Counted from the first letter of the stretch, positions 17,260-26,626 are shown. The stretch is DNA of 64,000 bases from Legionella quinlivanii (GCF_900461555.1 NZ_UGOX01000001.1:173501-237500), one strand, 5' to 3'. The notes: generated by a model not told the origin, from the letters alone. Made by a program: numbers and translations.

Positions 17260-18438
17260 TCATAATTCTCTCCCTGCAACTAGTATCTCTATTTGCAGGG
17301 CCTCGACGGCTTTATCATAATCAATTCTATGTTTAAATTTCCTTTGTATGATTCGACAGCCGAGATAGAACAAAGAAAGCACTCGTTTTTTTTGGGATGT
17401 GTTGGCTTGAAAAGAGAGATGCCATCGCTTGTTTTCAGCAACGAAGCCGGTTAAATAAGCAATTAAAGTAGCCAACATAGCAATCATTAGTAACACTTGA
17501 ATTCGCTCTATTGATTTTGAGTAAGCATGTTCAAAGCTAAAGCCATATTGAGATGACTTCAAATCTCGAAAATTCTGCTCTATTTGCATGCGTTTGAAAT
17601 AGATTGAAAAAGGGTTAAACGATGTTTCTGTATTGTTTAATGAACTTGCTAAAAGCCAAGGTTCATTGGCTGATTTTGAATACACCTTGTCTTTCTTGCT
17701 TTGCGCTTTCTTTTTGTACTTATTAAAACGTGTACGTTTTTTTCCGGATAGCTTTATTAAATAAAGAAATGTTTCTATTGGGTCTGTTTTAGAGACAATG
17801 CCCCACCCCAGAGATTGTCCTTGTTCGGTCGCCTTTTCCTTTGAATCACAATAATATTCCCAGTAAGTATGGGTATCCAATCGATAACATATATTACCCC
17901 GGATACGGCCAACATAGTCCCAACCTTGTTTTAACACCAACCGAAACCATGAATTATAAAAACCAGCATCCGTAACTAATATCGGGAGACTTGTCTCAGG
18001 CAGAACTTGCTTTAAATTCTGTAAAAATAAGTGATGCGCTTTGTCACTATTTTCATATTGGCGAGGAAATACCTCTTCATAGACTGATAACGCACGGCCT
18101 TTAGCGACTAATGAGGCTCTAAGCAAATAATGCGTTGTATTAGGAACATGGCTCCAATCTACCAGGATAATAGGACGACTATTTGTTCCAATTAACCTAT
18201 GGGCTGTTTTTTGGTATATCGAGAATCGCTCTCCATGCAGGTTTTTATTCCCTAAAAAACGATCACAGCGTTTAATATTATTCTTTTCTTGAGCCTTATT
18301 TTTTAATGCTCGCCCCAACTGAGTTAACGACAGCTTTTTTTCCCTGAGTAAGGCATTGATAAATAAATTAAGAGTATTAAATCGTTTTCCATGGATAGTA
18401 CTTGATAGCAAATTGTGTAAAAATCGCTTTATGTGCAT
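17260..18438 (-). CDS. IS10-type (IS4 family) DDE transposase
   Basis: A 392-aa transposase. The family features are all present: N-terminal LTQLGRALKNKAQEKNNIKR then DRFLGNKNLHGER; first catalytic Asp in LVDWSHVP; second in LVTDAGF; and the YREK signature in YFKRMQIEQNFRDLK (Y-x2-R-x3-E-x6-K). Overall order and spacing match the IS10 transposase as I remember it. No frameshift or internal stop is seen. The gene fills nearly all of the element, its stop lying inside the left inverted repeat. Confidence 0.95.
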   Translation of the reverse strand: MHIKRFLHNLLSSTIHGKRFNTLNLFINALLREKKLSLTQLGRALKNKAQEKNNIKRCDRFLGNKNLHGERFSIYQKTAHRLIGTNSRPIILVDWSHVPNTTHYLLRASLVAKGRALSVYEEVFPRQYENSDKAHHLFLQNLKQVLPETSLPILVTDAGFYNSWFRLVLKQGWDYVGRIRGNICYRLDTHTYWEYYCDSKEKATEQGQSLGWGIVSKTDPIETFLYLIKLSGKKRTRFNKYKKKAQSKKDKVYSKSANEPWLLASSLNNTETSFNPFSIYFKRMQIEQNFRDLKSSQYGFSFEHAYSKSIERIQVLLMIAMLATLIAYLTGFVAENKRWHLSFQANTSQKKRVLSLFYLGCRIIQRKFKHRIDYDKAVEALQIEILVAGREL

Positions 18439-18491
18439 GAGATATCCTAATCAAAATTGTTCGCAAAACTATTTGATCATATATCTTCATG
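18436..18491 (+). ncRNA. RNA-OUT-like antisense RNA of the IS10-type element
   Basis: This stretch folds into one long imperfect hairpin: left arm catgagatatcctaatcaaa, apical loop around tcgca, right arm tttgatcatatatcttcatg. It lies over the 5' end of the transposase message on the opposite strand, exactly where IS10 places RNA-OUT, the antisense RNA that blocks transposase translation. The complement also preserves atatgatcaaat, the Dam-site-containing -10 region of IS10 pIN. The RNA itself is inferred from structure and position. Confidence 0.65.
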
Positions 18492-18672
18492 CACTGCCAC
18501 TTTTTAATATCCCTATTTATGAGGGGAGCCCTCAGGCATAAAGCGGGGTGCGTAGGGTTTAACATTATAATTATAAATCAATGTGTTACGTTTAAGTTTT
18601 GTGGCCATCTCTCAGGGACAAGCCGAGGGAAGTAGGTAAATATGCTTAAGGCAGCGCCATCAGACTATTTGA

Positions 18673-20532
18673 CTACTCAATCTTTATTCTTAACAGTTCC
18701 TCAACCACCTGCGGGTTAGAAAGCGTCGAAATATCACCCAGATCGCTAATGGATGTCGCTTTTCCCGCGGCAATCAGTCGAAGGATGCGGCGCATTATTT
18801 TCCCGGATCGCGTTTTAGGTAAGTCGGTAACCAATAGAATATTTTCCGGTTTGGCAATGGCGCCAATTTCGTCAATTACTAATCTCATCAAATCCTGTTT
18901 TAATGAGGGTTCTGCCTGATAACCGGTCTTTAAACTGACAAAGGCTAGTACGCCCTCTCCTTTAATAGGATGAGGGATGCCGACCACAGCGGCTTCGGCA
19001 ACTGCTGGGTGTAACACCAGCGCACTTTCAATTTCCGCAGTGCCCAGGCGATGGCCAGAAACATTCAATACATCGTCTATTCTTCCCAAAAGCCAGAAGT
19101 TTCCTTCTTCGTCTCGTCTGGCGCCGTCTCCAGTAATATAGTAATCGCCTCTGAAATAGGTTTTGCGGTAACGTTCATGATCCCCCTGAATAGTTCTCGC
19201 CATTGACGGCCATGGGAATTTTATAGCCAGTGTCCCCTGTGCGGCTCCATGCAGTTCTTCGTCTTCATCACTGAGCAGTATGGGAAAAATACCTGGCAAA
19301 GGTTGGGAGGCAGACCCCGGTTTTTGATGATGATAGGGCGGTTGTTCGCTTATCATGATAGCGCCGGTTTCGGTTTGCCACCAGGTGTCTACTACCGGAC
19401 AACGCTCGGCGCCGACCTGCTGATAGTACCACTCCCATACTTCCGGGTTAATGGGTTCGCCTACTGTTCCTAGCAGGCGTAGCGATGTTCTGGAGCTGTC
19501 ATTTAGCCATTCATCGCCAGCCCGTTTTAGGGCTCTTAAAGCGGTAGGTGCCGTATAGAATACATTGACCTTGTATTTATCGATAATCTTCCAGCAGCGT
19601 GATGGATTGGGCCAATTGGGGATGCCGGCATACATCAGTGTTGTGGTGCCATTTCCCAAAGGGCCATAAACGACATAGCTATGACCGGTAATCCACCCGA
19701 CATCAGCAGTACACCAGAAGACATCCTCTTCCTTGCATCCAAAGACCAGTTGGTGGCTATAAGTAGTCTGTACGATATAGCCGCCGCTGGTATGTACTAG
19801 TCCTTTAGGTTGTCCGGTGCTTCCGGAGGTATAAAGAATAAACAGCGGATCCTCAGCATCCATCCATTCCGGCGGGCAATCATTGCTCACTTGCTCACGC
19901 AGTTCATCCCAGTAAAAGTTAACAGCCGGGTTAAAATCAATCGCGCGATGGGTAGAGCGTATAATCATAGTTTTTAGTGCGAGGTTTGCACTGGCTTCAT
20001 CCGCCTGCTCTTTTAAGGCATAAAATTTACCGCCACGCTGATAGCCATCAGCGGTAATCAATAATTTACAAGCCGCCGCCTGAATTCTTTGCCGCAGTGC
20101 ATGGGCAGAAAATCCGGCGAAGACGACAGTATGGATTGCCCCAATGCGAGCACAAGCGAGCATTGCAATGGCAGCTTCCGGTATCATAGGTAAATAAATA
20201 GCGACCGTATCACCTTTATGAATGCCCAGCTTCTTCAAGGCATTTGCCATACGGCATACTTCCTCATGCAAGGCGGCAAAGCTTAGAATCCGTTGCTCAT
20301 GTTCTTCATCACCCTCCCAAATAATTGCCGGTTTTTCAGCACGGTGAGGCAAATGCCGGTCGACGCAATTGAAACATACATTCAATTTGCCATCGACAAA
20401 CCATTGGATAGATCCTTGCCTGAAATCACCCTGTTTAACTGATTTCCAGGGGGCATACCAACTAATCTGTTTATTGGCAACTGAAGACCAGAAGTCCTCT
20501 GTAAACGAAGGAGCGCCTGAATGACTGTTCAT
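18673..20532 (-). CDS. acsA: Acetyl-CoA synthetase-like acyl-CoA ligase (last gene of mms operon)
   Basis: A 619-aa AMP-forming ligase of the acetate/propionate group. It shows the P-loop-like YTSGSTGQPKG, the acyl-pocket motif DTWWQTETG with the Trp that restricts acid size to about C2-C3, the hinge ITGDGARRDEEG and the C-terminal PKTRSGKIMRR carrying the catalytic Lys that acetylation usually regulates. It starts 8 bp after the mmsB stop, so the three genes form an operon. In this context the natural substrate may be propionate or another short-chain acid arising from valine catabolism. At 619 aa it is slightly shorter than E. coli Acs (652 aa). Confidence 0.88.
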   Translation of the reverse strand: MNSHSGAPSFTEDFWSSVANKQISWYAPWKSVKQGDFRQGSIQWFVDGKLNVCFNCVDRHLPHRAEKPAIIWEGDEEHEQRILSFAALHEEVCRMANALKKLGIHKGDTVAIYLPMIPEAAIAMLACARIGAIHTVVFAGFSAHALRQRIQAAACKLLITADGYQRGGKFYALKEQADEASANLALKTMIIRSTHRAIDFNPAVNFYWDELREQVSNDCPPEWMDAEDPLFILYTSGSTGQPKGLVHTSGGYIVQTTYSHQLVFGCKEEDVFWCTADVGWITGHSYVVYGPLGNGTTTLMYAGIPNWPNPSRCWKIIDKYKVNVFYTAPTALRALKRAGDEWLNDSSRTSLRLLGTVGEPINPEVWEWYYQQVGAERCPVVDTWWQTETGAIMISEQPPYHHQKPGSASQPLPGIFPILLSDEDEELHGAAQGTLAIKFPWPSMARTIQGDHERYRKTYFRGDYYITGDGARRDEEGNFWLLGRIDDVLNVSGHRLGTAEIESALVLHPAVAEAAVVGIPHPIKGEGVLAFVSLKTGYQAEPSLKQDLMRLVIDEIGAIAKPENILLVTDLPKTRSGKIMRRILRLIAAGKATSISDLGDISTLSNPQVVEELLRIKIE

Positions 20533-20540
20533 AAAAAACC

Positions 20541-21422
20541 TTATGCGTTCAATGCCTTAATAATGGCAGAAAAATCAAGCTCGCTAAATCCAGCTTCGCT
20601 AAACTGCTGGTAGAGCAAGGCTGCTCTTCCGGTGATAGGAGTATGCACTCCAGTCATGGTGGCCGCTTTTTGACTCAGCATTAAATCTTTCAACATCATG
20701 GCCACTGTAAACCCGGGGTGGTAATTATTATTGGCAGGGACATCGGGTATAACATCCGGCACCGGCATATATTTTGAAGTGACCCAACATTGGCCTGACG
20801 AGGAATTAACCACTTCATGGAGTTTTTCAGCCGACAGGCCCAAGGCCTGACCGAGATTAAACGCTTCTGAAACCGCAATCATGGTGGCTCCAAGAATCAT
20901 ATTATTGCAGATTTTTGCCGCCTGACCGCTTCCCGCGTTTCCAGCATAAATAATCCGTTTCCCCATGCTGTTCAGCACGGTTCTGGCTTTATCCAGAGCA
21001 TATTCCCTGCCGCCCACCATGAATGTCAGCGTACCCGCTTTTGCCCCGGCAACGCCGCCAGAGACTGGCGCATCGAGAGACAGCAGCAGTTTATCAGCAG
21101 CCAGCTGATGGAGCTTCCTGCTGGTCTGTACATCAATTGACGAGCAGTCGATATGGATGGCATGTCTGGCTGTCGCATATAGACCGTCTTCACCCAGACA
21201 AACCTGCTCGACCTGCGAGCCTGATTGCAGCATGGTAATAATCACTTCATTATCTCTGGCGGTGTCATGAAGTTTACTGGCAGCATAACCGCCCGCCGCA
21301 ATCAGGGCTTCAAGAGCGCTTGCCTGTAAATCAAAGCCAGTCACGTCATGACCCGCTTTTACCAGATTAATAGCCATTGGCAATCCCATATGGCCTAATC
21401 CAACAAATCCAATTTTTGCCAT
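20541..21422 (-). CDS. mmsB: 3-hydroxyisobutyrate dehydrogenase
   Basis: A 293-aa beta-hydroxyacid dehydrogenase. Nucleotide binding is by GFVGLGHMGLPMA; the substrate-site signature is DAPVSGGVAGAKAGTL; and the catalytic Lys is in GQAAKICNNM around residue 170. The length is normal for the family. It oxidises 3-hydroxyisobutyrate to methylmalonate semialdehyde in valine breakdown, and the next enzyme, MmsA, is encoded directly upstream. Tartronate-semialdehyde reductases share the fold, but the mmsA linkage favours this call. Confidence 0.93.
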   Translation of the reverse strand: MAKIGFVGLGHMGLPMAINLVKAGHDVTGFDLQASALEALIAAGGYAASKLHDTARDNEVIITMLQSGSQVEQVCLGEDGLYATARHAIHIDCSSIDVQTSRKLHQLAADKLLLSLDAPVSGGVAGAKAGTLTFMVGGREYALDKARTVLNSMGKRIIYAGNAGSGQAAKICNNMILGATMIAVSEAFNLGQALGLSAEKLHEVVNSSSGQCWVTSKYMPVPDVIPDVPANNNYHPGFTVAMMLKDLMLSQKAATMTGVHTPITGRAALLYQQFSEAGFSELDFSAIIKALNA

Positions 21423-21447
21423 GCGGCCTCTCCTTATTCTCTTGCAA

Positions 21448-22947
21448 TTAATCGTGAGTCGGCATTACAAACGCATTTTGCTTCAGATTGGTTAAAGGCC
21501 ATTTGCTGGTCACCGTTTTACGGTGAGTATAAAAATGAATGCTTTCCAGAGCATGCATATTGGTATTGCCAAAAGAAGAATGCTTCCAGCCGCCAAAAGG
21601 ATGATTAACGATAGGAACAGGAATCGGAATATTAACGCCGACCATGCCGACCTGAACTTCCTGACTGTATCTTCGGGCGGTATAGCCATCACGGGTAAAG
21701 ATGGCGGTACCATTACCATATTGATTACGGTTAACCAGAGCCAGGGCTTCATCAAAGCTGTTCACACGGAGTACAATGAGCACCGGGCCAAAAATTTCTT
21801 TCTGGTAGATACTCATGGATTCAGTGACATGATCAAATAAGGTCGGCCCGACAAAGAATCCCTGAGGATGCTCTGGATGGGTAAATGAGCGTCCGTCTAT
21901 CAAGAGCCTGGCGCCTTCCTCAACGCCATTCGAAATAGCCTCAACAACACGTTCTTTATGGGCTTTACTAATCAGAGGTCCCATATCGCAGCCTGCCGCA
22001 TCGCCGGCATCCACTTTGATGGCTCTAATCAGTGGATTTATTTCATTGATGAAACGATCAGCTGTTTCATCGCCTACAGCAACTACAGCCGAAATAGCCA
22101 TACAGCGTTCCCCGGCTGAGCCATAGGCAGCTCCGGTGACTGCCTGAGCCGCCTGGGCGAAATCTGCGTCTGGCATAATGACGCAGTGATTCTTGGCACC
22201 GCCGAAGGTATGCGCGCGCTTGCCATGCGCACAGGCTTCTGTATAAATGTATTCGGCGACTGGAGTCGAAGCGACTGCAGTGAACGCTTTGATTTTGGGA
22301 TGCCGAAGCAGATAGTCCACGGTATCCTTATTACCCTGAATGCAATTGGCTACTCCCGGAGGCAGCCCGGCATCGTCAAGTAATTCCAGAAGGCGAAGTG
22401 GTGCAGAGGGATCTTGCTCTGAGGGTTTTAATAAAAACGTATTTCCGCAGGCAATCGCCGGGATCATCATCCATACGGGAACCATAACCGGAAAATTGAA
22501 AGGTGAAACACCGGCGCAGATTCCCAGTGGCTGATAGAGAGTATGGCTATCAATTCCTGAGGAAACCTCAGCGGAAAACTGGCCTTGCAAATGGCTGACC
22601 AGCCCGCAGTGAAACTCAACGACCTCAATGGCCCGGGCAATAGAACCCTTCGCATCATCGATGGTTTTGCCATGCTCCCGATTTACGATCGCAGCTAATT
22701 CATTCTGATTTTTTTCAAGCAGCTCGCGAAATTTGAAAAAAACGCGGGCCCGTTTGAGCGGAGGTGTTTCAGCCCAGGCGCTGCCTGCCTTCTCAGCGGC
22801 GGAAATAGCTTGTTCACAAACCTGTTCATCTGCAAAATGGACTTCAGCAATGATTTCGCCGAGAGCTGGATTATAAACCTGCTGCGTGTTTTTACTGTCG
22901 TTAATGGTTATTTTGCCATTAATAAAATGCCCAATGGAAGTATCCAT
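21448..22947 (-). CDS. mmsA: Methylmalonate-semialdehyde dehydrogenase (CoA-acylating)
   Basis: A 499-aa aldehyde dehydrogenase. The catalytic Cys is in GSAGERCMAIS around residue 285, and the N-terminal FINGKITI and GICAGVSPFNFPVMVP are typical of CoA-dependent MMSDH, which lacks the general-base Glu of other ALDHs. It converts methylmalonate semialdehyde plus CoA and NAD to propionyl-CoA. The ATG at 22947 has caggagtg upstream. It is followed 25 bp later by mmsB and preceded 41 bp by a small gene. Confidence 0.95.
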   Translation of the reverse strand: MDTSIGHFINGKITINDSKNTQQVYNPALGEIIAEVHFADEQVCEQAISAAEKAGSAWAETPPLKRARVFFKFRELLEKNQNELAAIVNREHGKTIDDAKGSIARAIEVVEFHCGLVSHLQGQFSAEVSSGIDSHTLYQPLGICAGVSPFNFPVMVPVWMMIPAIACGNTFLLKPSEQDPSAPLRLLELLDDAGLPPGVANCIQGNKDTVDYLLRHPKIKAFTAVASTPVAEYIYTEACAHGKRAHTFGGAKNHCVIMPDADFAQAAQAVTGAAYGSAGERCMAISAVVAVGDETADRFINEINPLIRAIKVDAGDAAGCDMGPLISKAHKERVVEAISNGVEEGARLLIDGRSFTHPEHPQGFFVGPTLFDHVTESMSIYQKEIFGPVLIVLRVNSFDEALALVNRNQYGNGTAIFTRDGYTARRYSQEVQVGMVGVNIPIPVPIVNHPFGGWKHSSFGNTNMHALESIHFYTHRKTVTSKWPLTNLKQNAFVMPTHD

Positions 22948-22988
22948 TTTTTCACTCCTGTTTAAGAAAGGGCCGGCTTTCTTATCAA

Positions 22989-23174
22989 TTATTCGCTAAA
23001 TGCAGACAAGGTCGCCTGATAATAGCGCTTGTTATCCTGAGGCTGAGCGCTTCGGGTTTCAATGATTTTGACCTGATCTTGATCCTTGCCTGACTTGGCG
23101 AGCGCCTGGGCAATGGCTTCTTCCAGACTACTTTCTGAATAGCCGGTGTAATCTCTTGTATTGATGAGGGTCAT
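22989..23174 (-). CDS. Small dodecin-like protein at the head of the mms operon
   Basis: A 61-aa soluble protein. The helix SLEEAIAQALAKSG followed by two strands (QVKIIETRSAQ and YYQATLSAF) resembles dodecin, the small flavin or CoA-binding dodecamer, in layout, but the identity is weak and only structural logic supports it. It has a plausible ribosome site (cctttaac complement aaaggatg upstream of 23174). It is first in line with mmsA, mmsB and acs, so a storage or regulatory function for a cofactor of these enzymes would fit but is inference. Confidence 0.6.
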   Translation of the reverse strand: MTLINTRDYTGYSESSLEEAIAQALAKSGKDQDQVKIIETRSAQPQDNKRYYQATLSAFSE

Positions 23175-23357
23175 CCTTTAACCTTTCTTGATTAAAACAA
23201 GCATCTTAACATGAAAGAAATGACTTGAAAAATCGTCCTTTTTTTTGGAAAAATGAAGGGCAAACAATTTTCTATTTGAAAATACTAACAAAAAATTGTT
23301 AAGTTTGGCTTTTTAATCAATAATAAAATGACCTAAGCATGCAAGGATCGATGCAAA

Positions 23358-25862
23358 ATGCCAAAAACAATCTTGAGGGTTGAAAAAGGACTCGTTCTGA
23401 CTTCAGAAATGAAGCAAAATCTGAAATCCCAGCTTAAATTGGATAGTCTTGACGATTTAGTGATTAAGGAACACGAAAAGACACCTGATTTAAAAGAAAT
23501 TTATCAACGCAGGCTGGATATTCTGGCTGAGGCTTTTGAGTTTATTTATCAATCGATTACACCTTCAAGTTGTACCCCTGAAGAACTCCGGAACTATTTG
23601 GAATTTTGTAAACATAGTAACCAGCTGCCCGAGTTGGGCGACCAGGATAAATATCAGGAAGTATTAGCCAGTTTTACCGGTATGCTGGTGAACTCACTGA
23701 TTGACAATTGGAATTGGCCCTATCGAGTCCGGGATGCAGTGAGCTTACTCAATCGGGCTGAGCAATATGTCATTATGCAGAAAGGGCGTAACAACTTAGC
23801 CTCGCTCAGTAAAGTGTCGCAATTCAGGGAAGGTTTTATCCTGAATTGGGAGAATACATTACCCGCCTGTTCCCAGGAAACTATCGATGATCTTGCCAAG
23901 ATCAAGAAGACCTATCTTTCTGATTTACCTAAATGGCTGGATTCACTTCCATATTATCAGCAGATTTTCTTTCTTACGTCCCCTGAGGAATGCCAGACAG
24001 CCACGCAGTTAAATAGCGAAAATAATGCGATCATAGCCTGGTGGCGCAAGGCAACTGAAGCCAAGCCGCTCAGCAATGCGGATTATCTGGCAATTGTCGA
24101 TGGTTCAGTAAAAAAACAGCCAAAATGGTTCCAGGGTATCCCAGAGAATCGCCGGCAGGTAATCCGGGTATTGCTGATCTCGGAAGGTAACAGTTTTGAA
24201 CGCGTTGAGGGCAGACTTCATGAGTTGGGCGAGAAGCTTCGTCAGAATGTTACCAAGACTACAGACGAATATATTAAAACGATTCGTGACCTGCCAGGCT
24301 GGTTTGTTTATCTGCCCCTTGCCGAACAGAAACTGCTAAAGGCGGCGCTTGATAGAAGTGAACGAATAGAAGATGTAGTGCATTTTTTGCCAAGCCGATT
24401 AAGAAGTATTCCAGGGTTGGCGAATCTGGCTGAACACAATTGTGCAATGCTGTATGCTGACTGCAGCGAAAAAAAGAAGTTTACACCCAGGCTGCGTAGC
24501 AGCCATCTGGCTTCTCGTGATGTGAAGACGCAACCCAAACCTATCGGCGAATTGCATGCGCTGCGTAATTTTAAACGAATTCTTGAAATTATTGAGCAGC
24601 GTTACAAGAAGAGTATTGCTTTTGTTCAAACCTTGATTAGCCCTGTGATTGGCGCTTCATTGGTTGGGGTACCTGATCAGTATCTCGATGTAATGCGTAA
24701 ATGGGTTATTGCCAATGCGCCCAAAGACAAGTTTAGAATACTCAGTAAAAATCATGCGCTCAATATGGCAAAGCGGCTTCTCTATACGGCAGCAGATGAT
24801 GCAAATTGTCTGGAGTTGCTCTATGCGGCGAAGGCGGTGTGGCCAAGGATTCCTGCGCTGGATAAGTTAATTGAGGCTTACCAGAAAACGCTGGAGTCTG
24901 GGCCATTCACAAGCAATTTTCGAGACTATACCGGTAGAGAACTGAGCTTAAGCTCCTATGAACATTTATTGGCTGATTTTATCAATGCGGCCAGTTATGG
25001 ATCCTGCGTCAGCGGTAAGGATAGGAAAGCACTGGAAATCATACATACCGATGCAATGCAGATTTACTATGAACTTTATGGTGAATGGCCGCAATTTAAT
25101 GAAGATGGAATAAATCGCGAAAACTTTGTGGATATTGTTTCCGATCTTTACGTTGATCGACATGCTCATGAATTTGCTGATGAAAACGCGCCGGGTACCG
25201 AAGGGATTAAAACCCCCGCAAATTATTTTCCTCAAGATATTGCAAAAGCAATTGAAGAAAAGATGAAACCGTTTAAAAACTCACTGCTTTGCGACGATAA
25301 AAACGCGACGAATAATGAAGTGAAAAAGATAGCTGCTTTTAAGCAGGCTGCGGCTTATCAGGTGGCAGAAGGGCATAAAAAAGGCTTGATATTTTATGGC
25401 TTTTCCAAGTGCATTATGGCCGCGCAACGACTGGACAATCAGCAAACCGTGGATTTATTGGAATCAATAAAAATATTAACCGGTGAAACAGCTTTCTGGA
25501 AAGATAAGCGTTATGTATTTGGTAAGAGTATTCCTTTTTGGAATAAAACGTCTTATGTCGATGCCATGCCCGGTGGTATCGATTTTATGCAGAAGGCGAC
25601 CAGCAGGCAGGATGATTGCACCCGCATTCTAGCGGAGATTTATTATACTTTGGGAAGCCGCACATCGGACTATCGAGATAAAGATACCAAGGCGGTTTAT
25701 GAGGCCATTCTTAAACTGAGAGACGCAAATCCTCCGGGTGAGGAGTATAGCGCGGCCATGAAAACGCTTAAGCAAACGAGAGACCTGGCTTTTGCGAAGA
25801 ATGCAGCAATCCCCTTAATGGACGACACAGCGGGCAGGGCAGAGATTGCGGCCCTGCACTAG
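23358..25862 (+). CDS. Orphan 834-aa soluble helical protein; effector candidate
   Basis: No domain recognised. The composition is mostly helical and soluble, with repeated short motifs of the form WF/LP.LP (WLDSLPYYQQIFFLTSP around residue 195, WFVYLPLAEQKLL around 315), which may be degenerate internal repeats. Cys residues are scattered, and there is no signal peptide or membrane segment. It is flanked by metabolic genes (mms operon and dapB) of unrelated function, which is how effector genes commonly sit in Legionella. The ATG at 23358 follows atcgatgcaaa with no strong ribosome site, so the start is only probable. Confidence 0.7.
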   Translation: MPKTILRVEKGLVLTSEMKQNLKSQLKLDSLDDLVIKEHEKTPDLKEIYQRRLDILAEAFEFIYQSITPSSCTPEELRNYLEFCKHSNQLPELGDQDKYQEVLASFTGMLVNSLIDNWNWPYRVRDAVSLLNRAEQYVIMQKGRNNLASLSKVSQFREGFILNWENTLPACSQETIDDLAKIKKTYLSDLPKWLDSLPYYQQIFFLTSPEECQTATQLNSENNAIIAWWRKATEAKPLSNADYLAIVDGSVKKQPKWFQGIPENRRQVIRVLLISEGNSFERVEGRLHELGEKLRQNVTKTTDEYIKTIRDLPGWFVYLPLAEQKLLKAALDRSERIEDVVHFLPSRLRSIPGLANLAEHNCAMLYADCSEKKKFTPRLRSSHLASRDVKTQPKPIGELHALRNFKRILEIIEQRYKKSIAFVQTLISPVIGASLVGVPDQYLDVMRKWVIANAPKDKFRILSKNHALNMAKRLLYTAADDANCLELLYAAKAVWPRIPALDKLIEAYQKTLESGPFTSNFRDYTGRELSLSSYEHLLADFINAASYGSCVSGKDRKALEIIHTDAMQIYYELYGEWPQFNEDGINRENFVDIVSDLYVDRHAHEFADENAPGTEGIKTPANYFPQDIAKAIEEKMKPFKNSLLCDDKNATNNEVKKIAAFKQAAAYQVAEGHKKGLIFYGFSKCIMAAQRLDNQQTVDLLESIKILTGETAFWKDKRYVFGKSIPFWNKTSYVDAMPGGIDFMQKATSRQDDCTRILAEIYYTLGSRTSDYRDKDTKAVYEAILKLRDANPPGEEYSAAMKTLKQTRDLAFAKNAAIPLMDDTAGRAEIAALH

Positions 25863-25888
25863 CGGGGCAAAAAATGGAATGGAAAGGC

Positions 25889-26626
25889 CTAGAGGTCCAG
25901 CAGGTTTTCCAGTCCGTAAATCATCTGGTTTAACTGAGTAACCTTTTGACATGACAGCAGCAAGCCTGGCATAAACGAGCTGCGATCAATGCTGTCATGA
26001 ACAATAGACAGGGTTTCTCCCTGACTGCCAAACAGGACTTGCTGGCGGGCCAAAATTCCGGGCAGGCGGATAGAATGAATGGGGATCCCTTCATGCTGGC
26101 CGCCGCGAGCTCCCAGAATGGATTCCTGTGTAAGCGTTTCTTCCGGCGGGATTTGGCGGCTTTGGGCAATCATTTCAGCTGTTTTAATGGCAGTGCCCGA
26201 AGGCGCATCAAATTTCTGCGGGTGATGCGCTTCAATAATTTCTACATTCTGAAAAAATTTAGCGGCTAGTGCCGCGAAATGCATCATCATTACAGCGGCG
26301 ATCGAAAAATTGGGAGCAATAATGCCTCCAAGTTTTAAATTAGCGCAAGTTGCCTGCAATTCTTCCACTTGGTTGGGTAATAAACCGGAGGTCCCAATCA
26401 CAGGATGGGCACCTCCATTAATAATGGTCATGGCGTTTTTAAAAGCAGAGTCCGCACGGGTTAAGTCAACTACGATAGACGCCTGTGTTTCAGCAATCGC
26501 CCTTTCCAGATTATCCTCACGGCCAAGGCCTCCGACCAATTGGAATTCCTCCTGGGCCTGGAGTGTTGCACAGGCAAGACGTCCCATTTTGCCTGAGGCA
26601 CCATTAACAATCACCCGTATGGTCAT
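25889..26626 (-). CDS. dapB: 4-hydroxy-tetrahydrodipicolinate reductase
   Basis: A 245-aa DapB, the NAD(P)H-dependent step in lysine/diaminopimelate synthesis. It has the nucleotide loop GASGKMGR and the catalytic EAHHPQKFDAPSGTA (His-His, Lys, then the substrate-binding loop). The frame is open to 26665, but MTIRVIVNG at 26626 has a perfect gaaggag ribosome site 7 nt upstream and fits the family start. It appears monocistronic. Confidence 0.95.
   Translation of the reverse strand: MTIRVIVNGASGKMGRLACATLQAQEEFQLVGGLGREDNLERAIAETQASIVVDLTRADSAFKNAMTIINGGAHPVIGTSGLLPNQVEELQATCANLKLGGIIAPNFSIAAVMMMHFAALAAKFFQNVEIIEAHHPQKFDAPSGTAIKTAEMIAQSRQIPPEETLTQESILGARGGQHEGIPIHSIRLPGILARQQVLFGSQGETLSIVHDSIDRSSFMPGLLLSCQKVTQLNQMIYGLENLLDL

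Larger units (their letters stand above)
17247..18535 (-). mobile_element. IS10-type insertion sequence (IS4 family), complete, 1289 bp
   Basis: The ends are 19-bp inverted repeats with one mismatch: ctgagggatcccctcataa at 17247-17265, and its complement at 18517-18535. The left end matches the IS10 inside-end pattern, including GATC. The element is flanked by a 9-bp direct repeat gcataaagc at 17238-17246 and 18536-18544, the duplication size known for IS10. The transposase frame is intact, so the copy looks recent and possibly active. It sits within the loop of an intergenic palindrome rather than in a gene. Confidence 0.93.
17037..18660. repeat. MITE-like palindromic repeat interrupted by the IS10-type element
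   Basis: Terminal inverted repeats atggcgctgctttaag (17037 onward) and cttaaggcagcgccat (ending 18660) bound a nested palindrome. Inside are the arms cctcggcttgtccctgagag and its complement, plus the accccgctttatgcggggt hairpin. Without the inserted IS and one target copy, the unit would be about 326 bp. The dinucleotide CA lies directly outside both ends (17035-17036 and 18661-18662), suggesting a 2-bp target duplication. A shorter, uninterrupted copy lies at 34531-34672. Confidence 0.6.
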
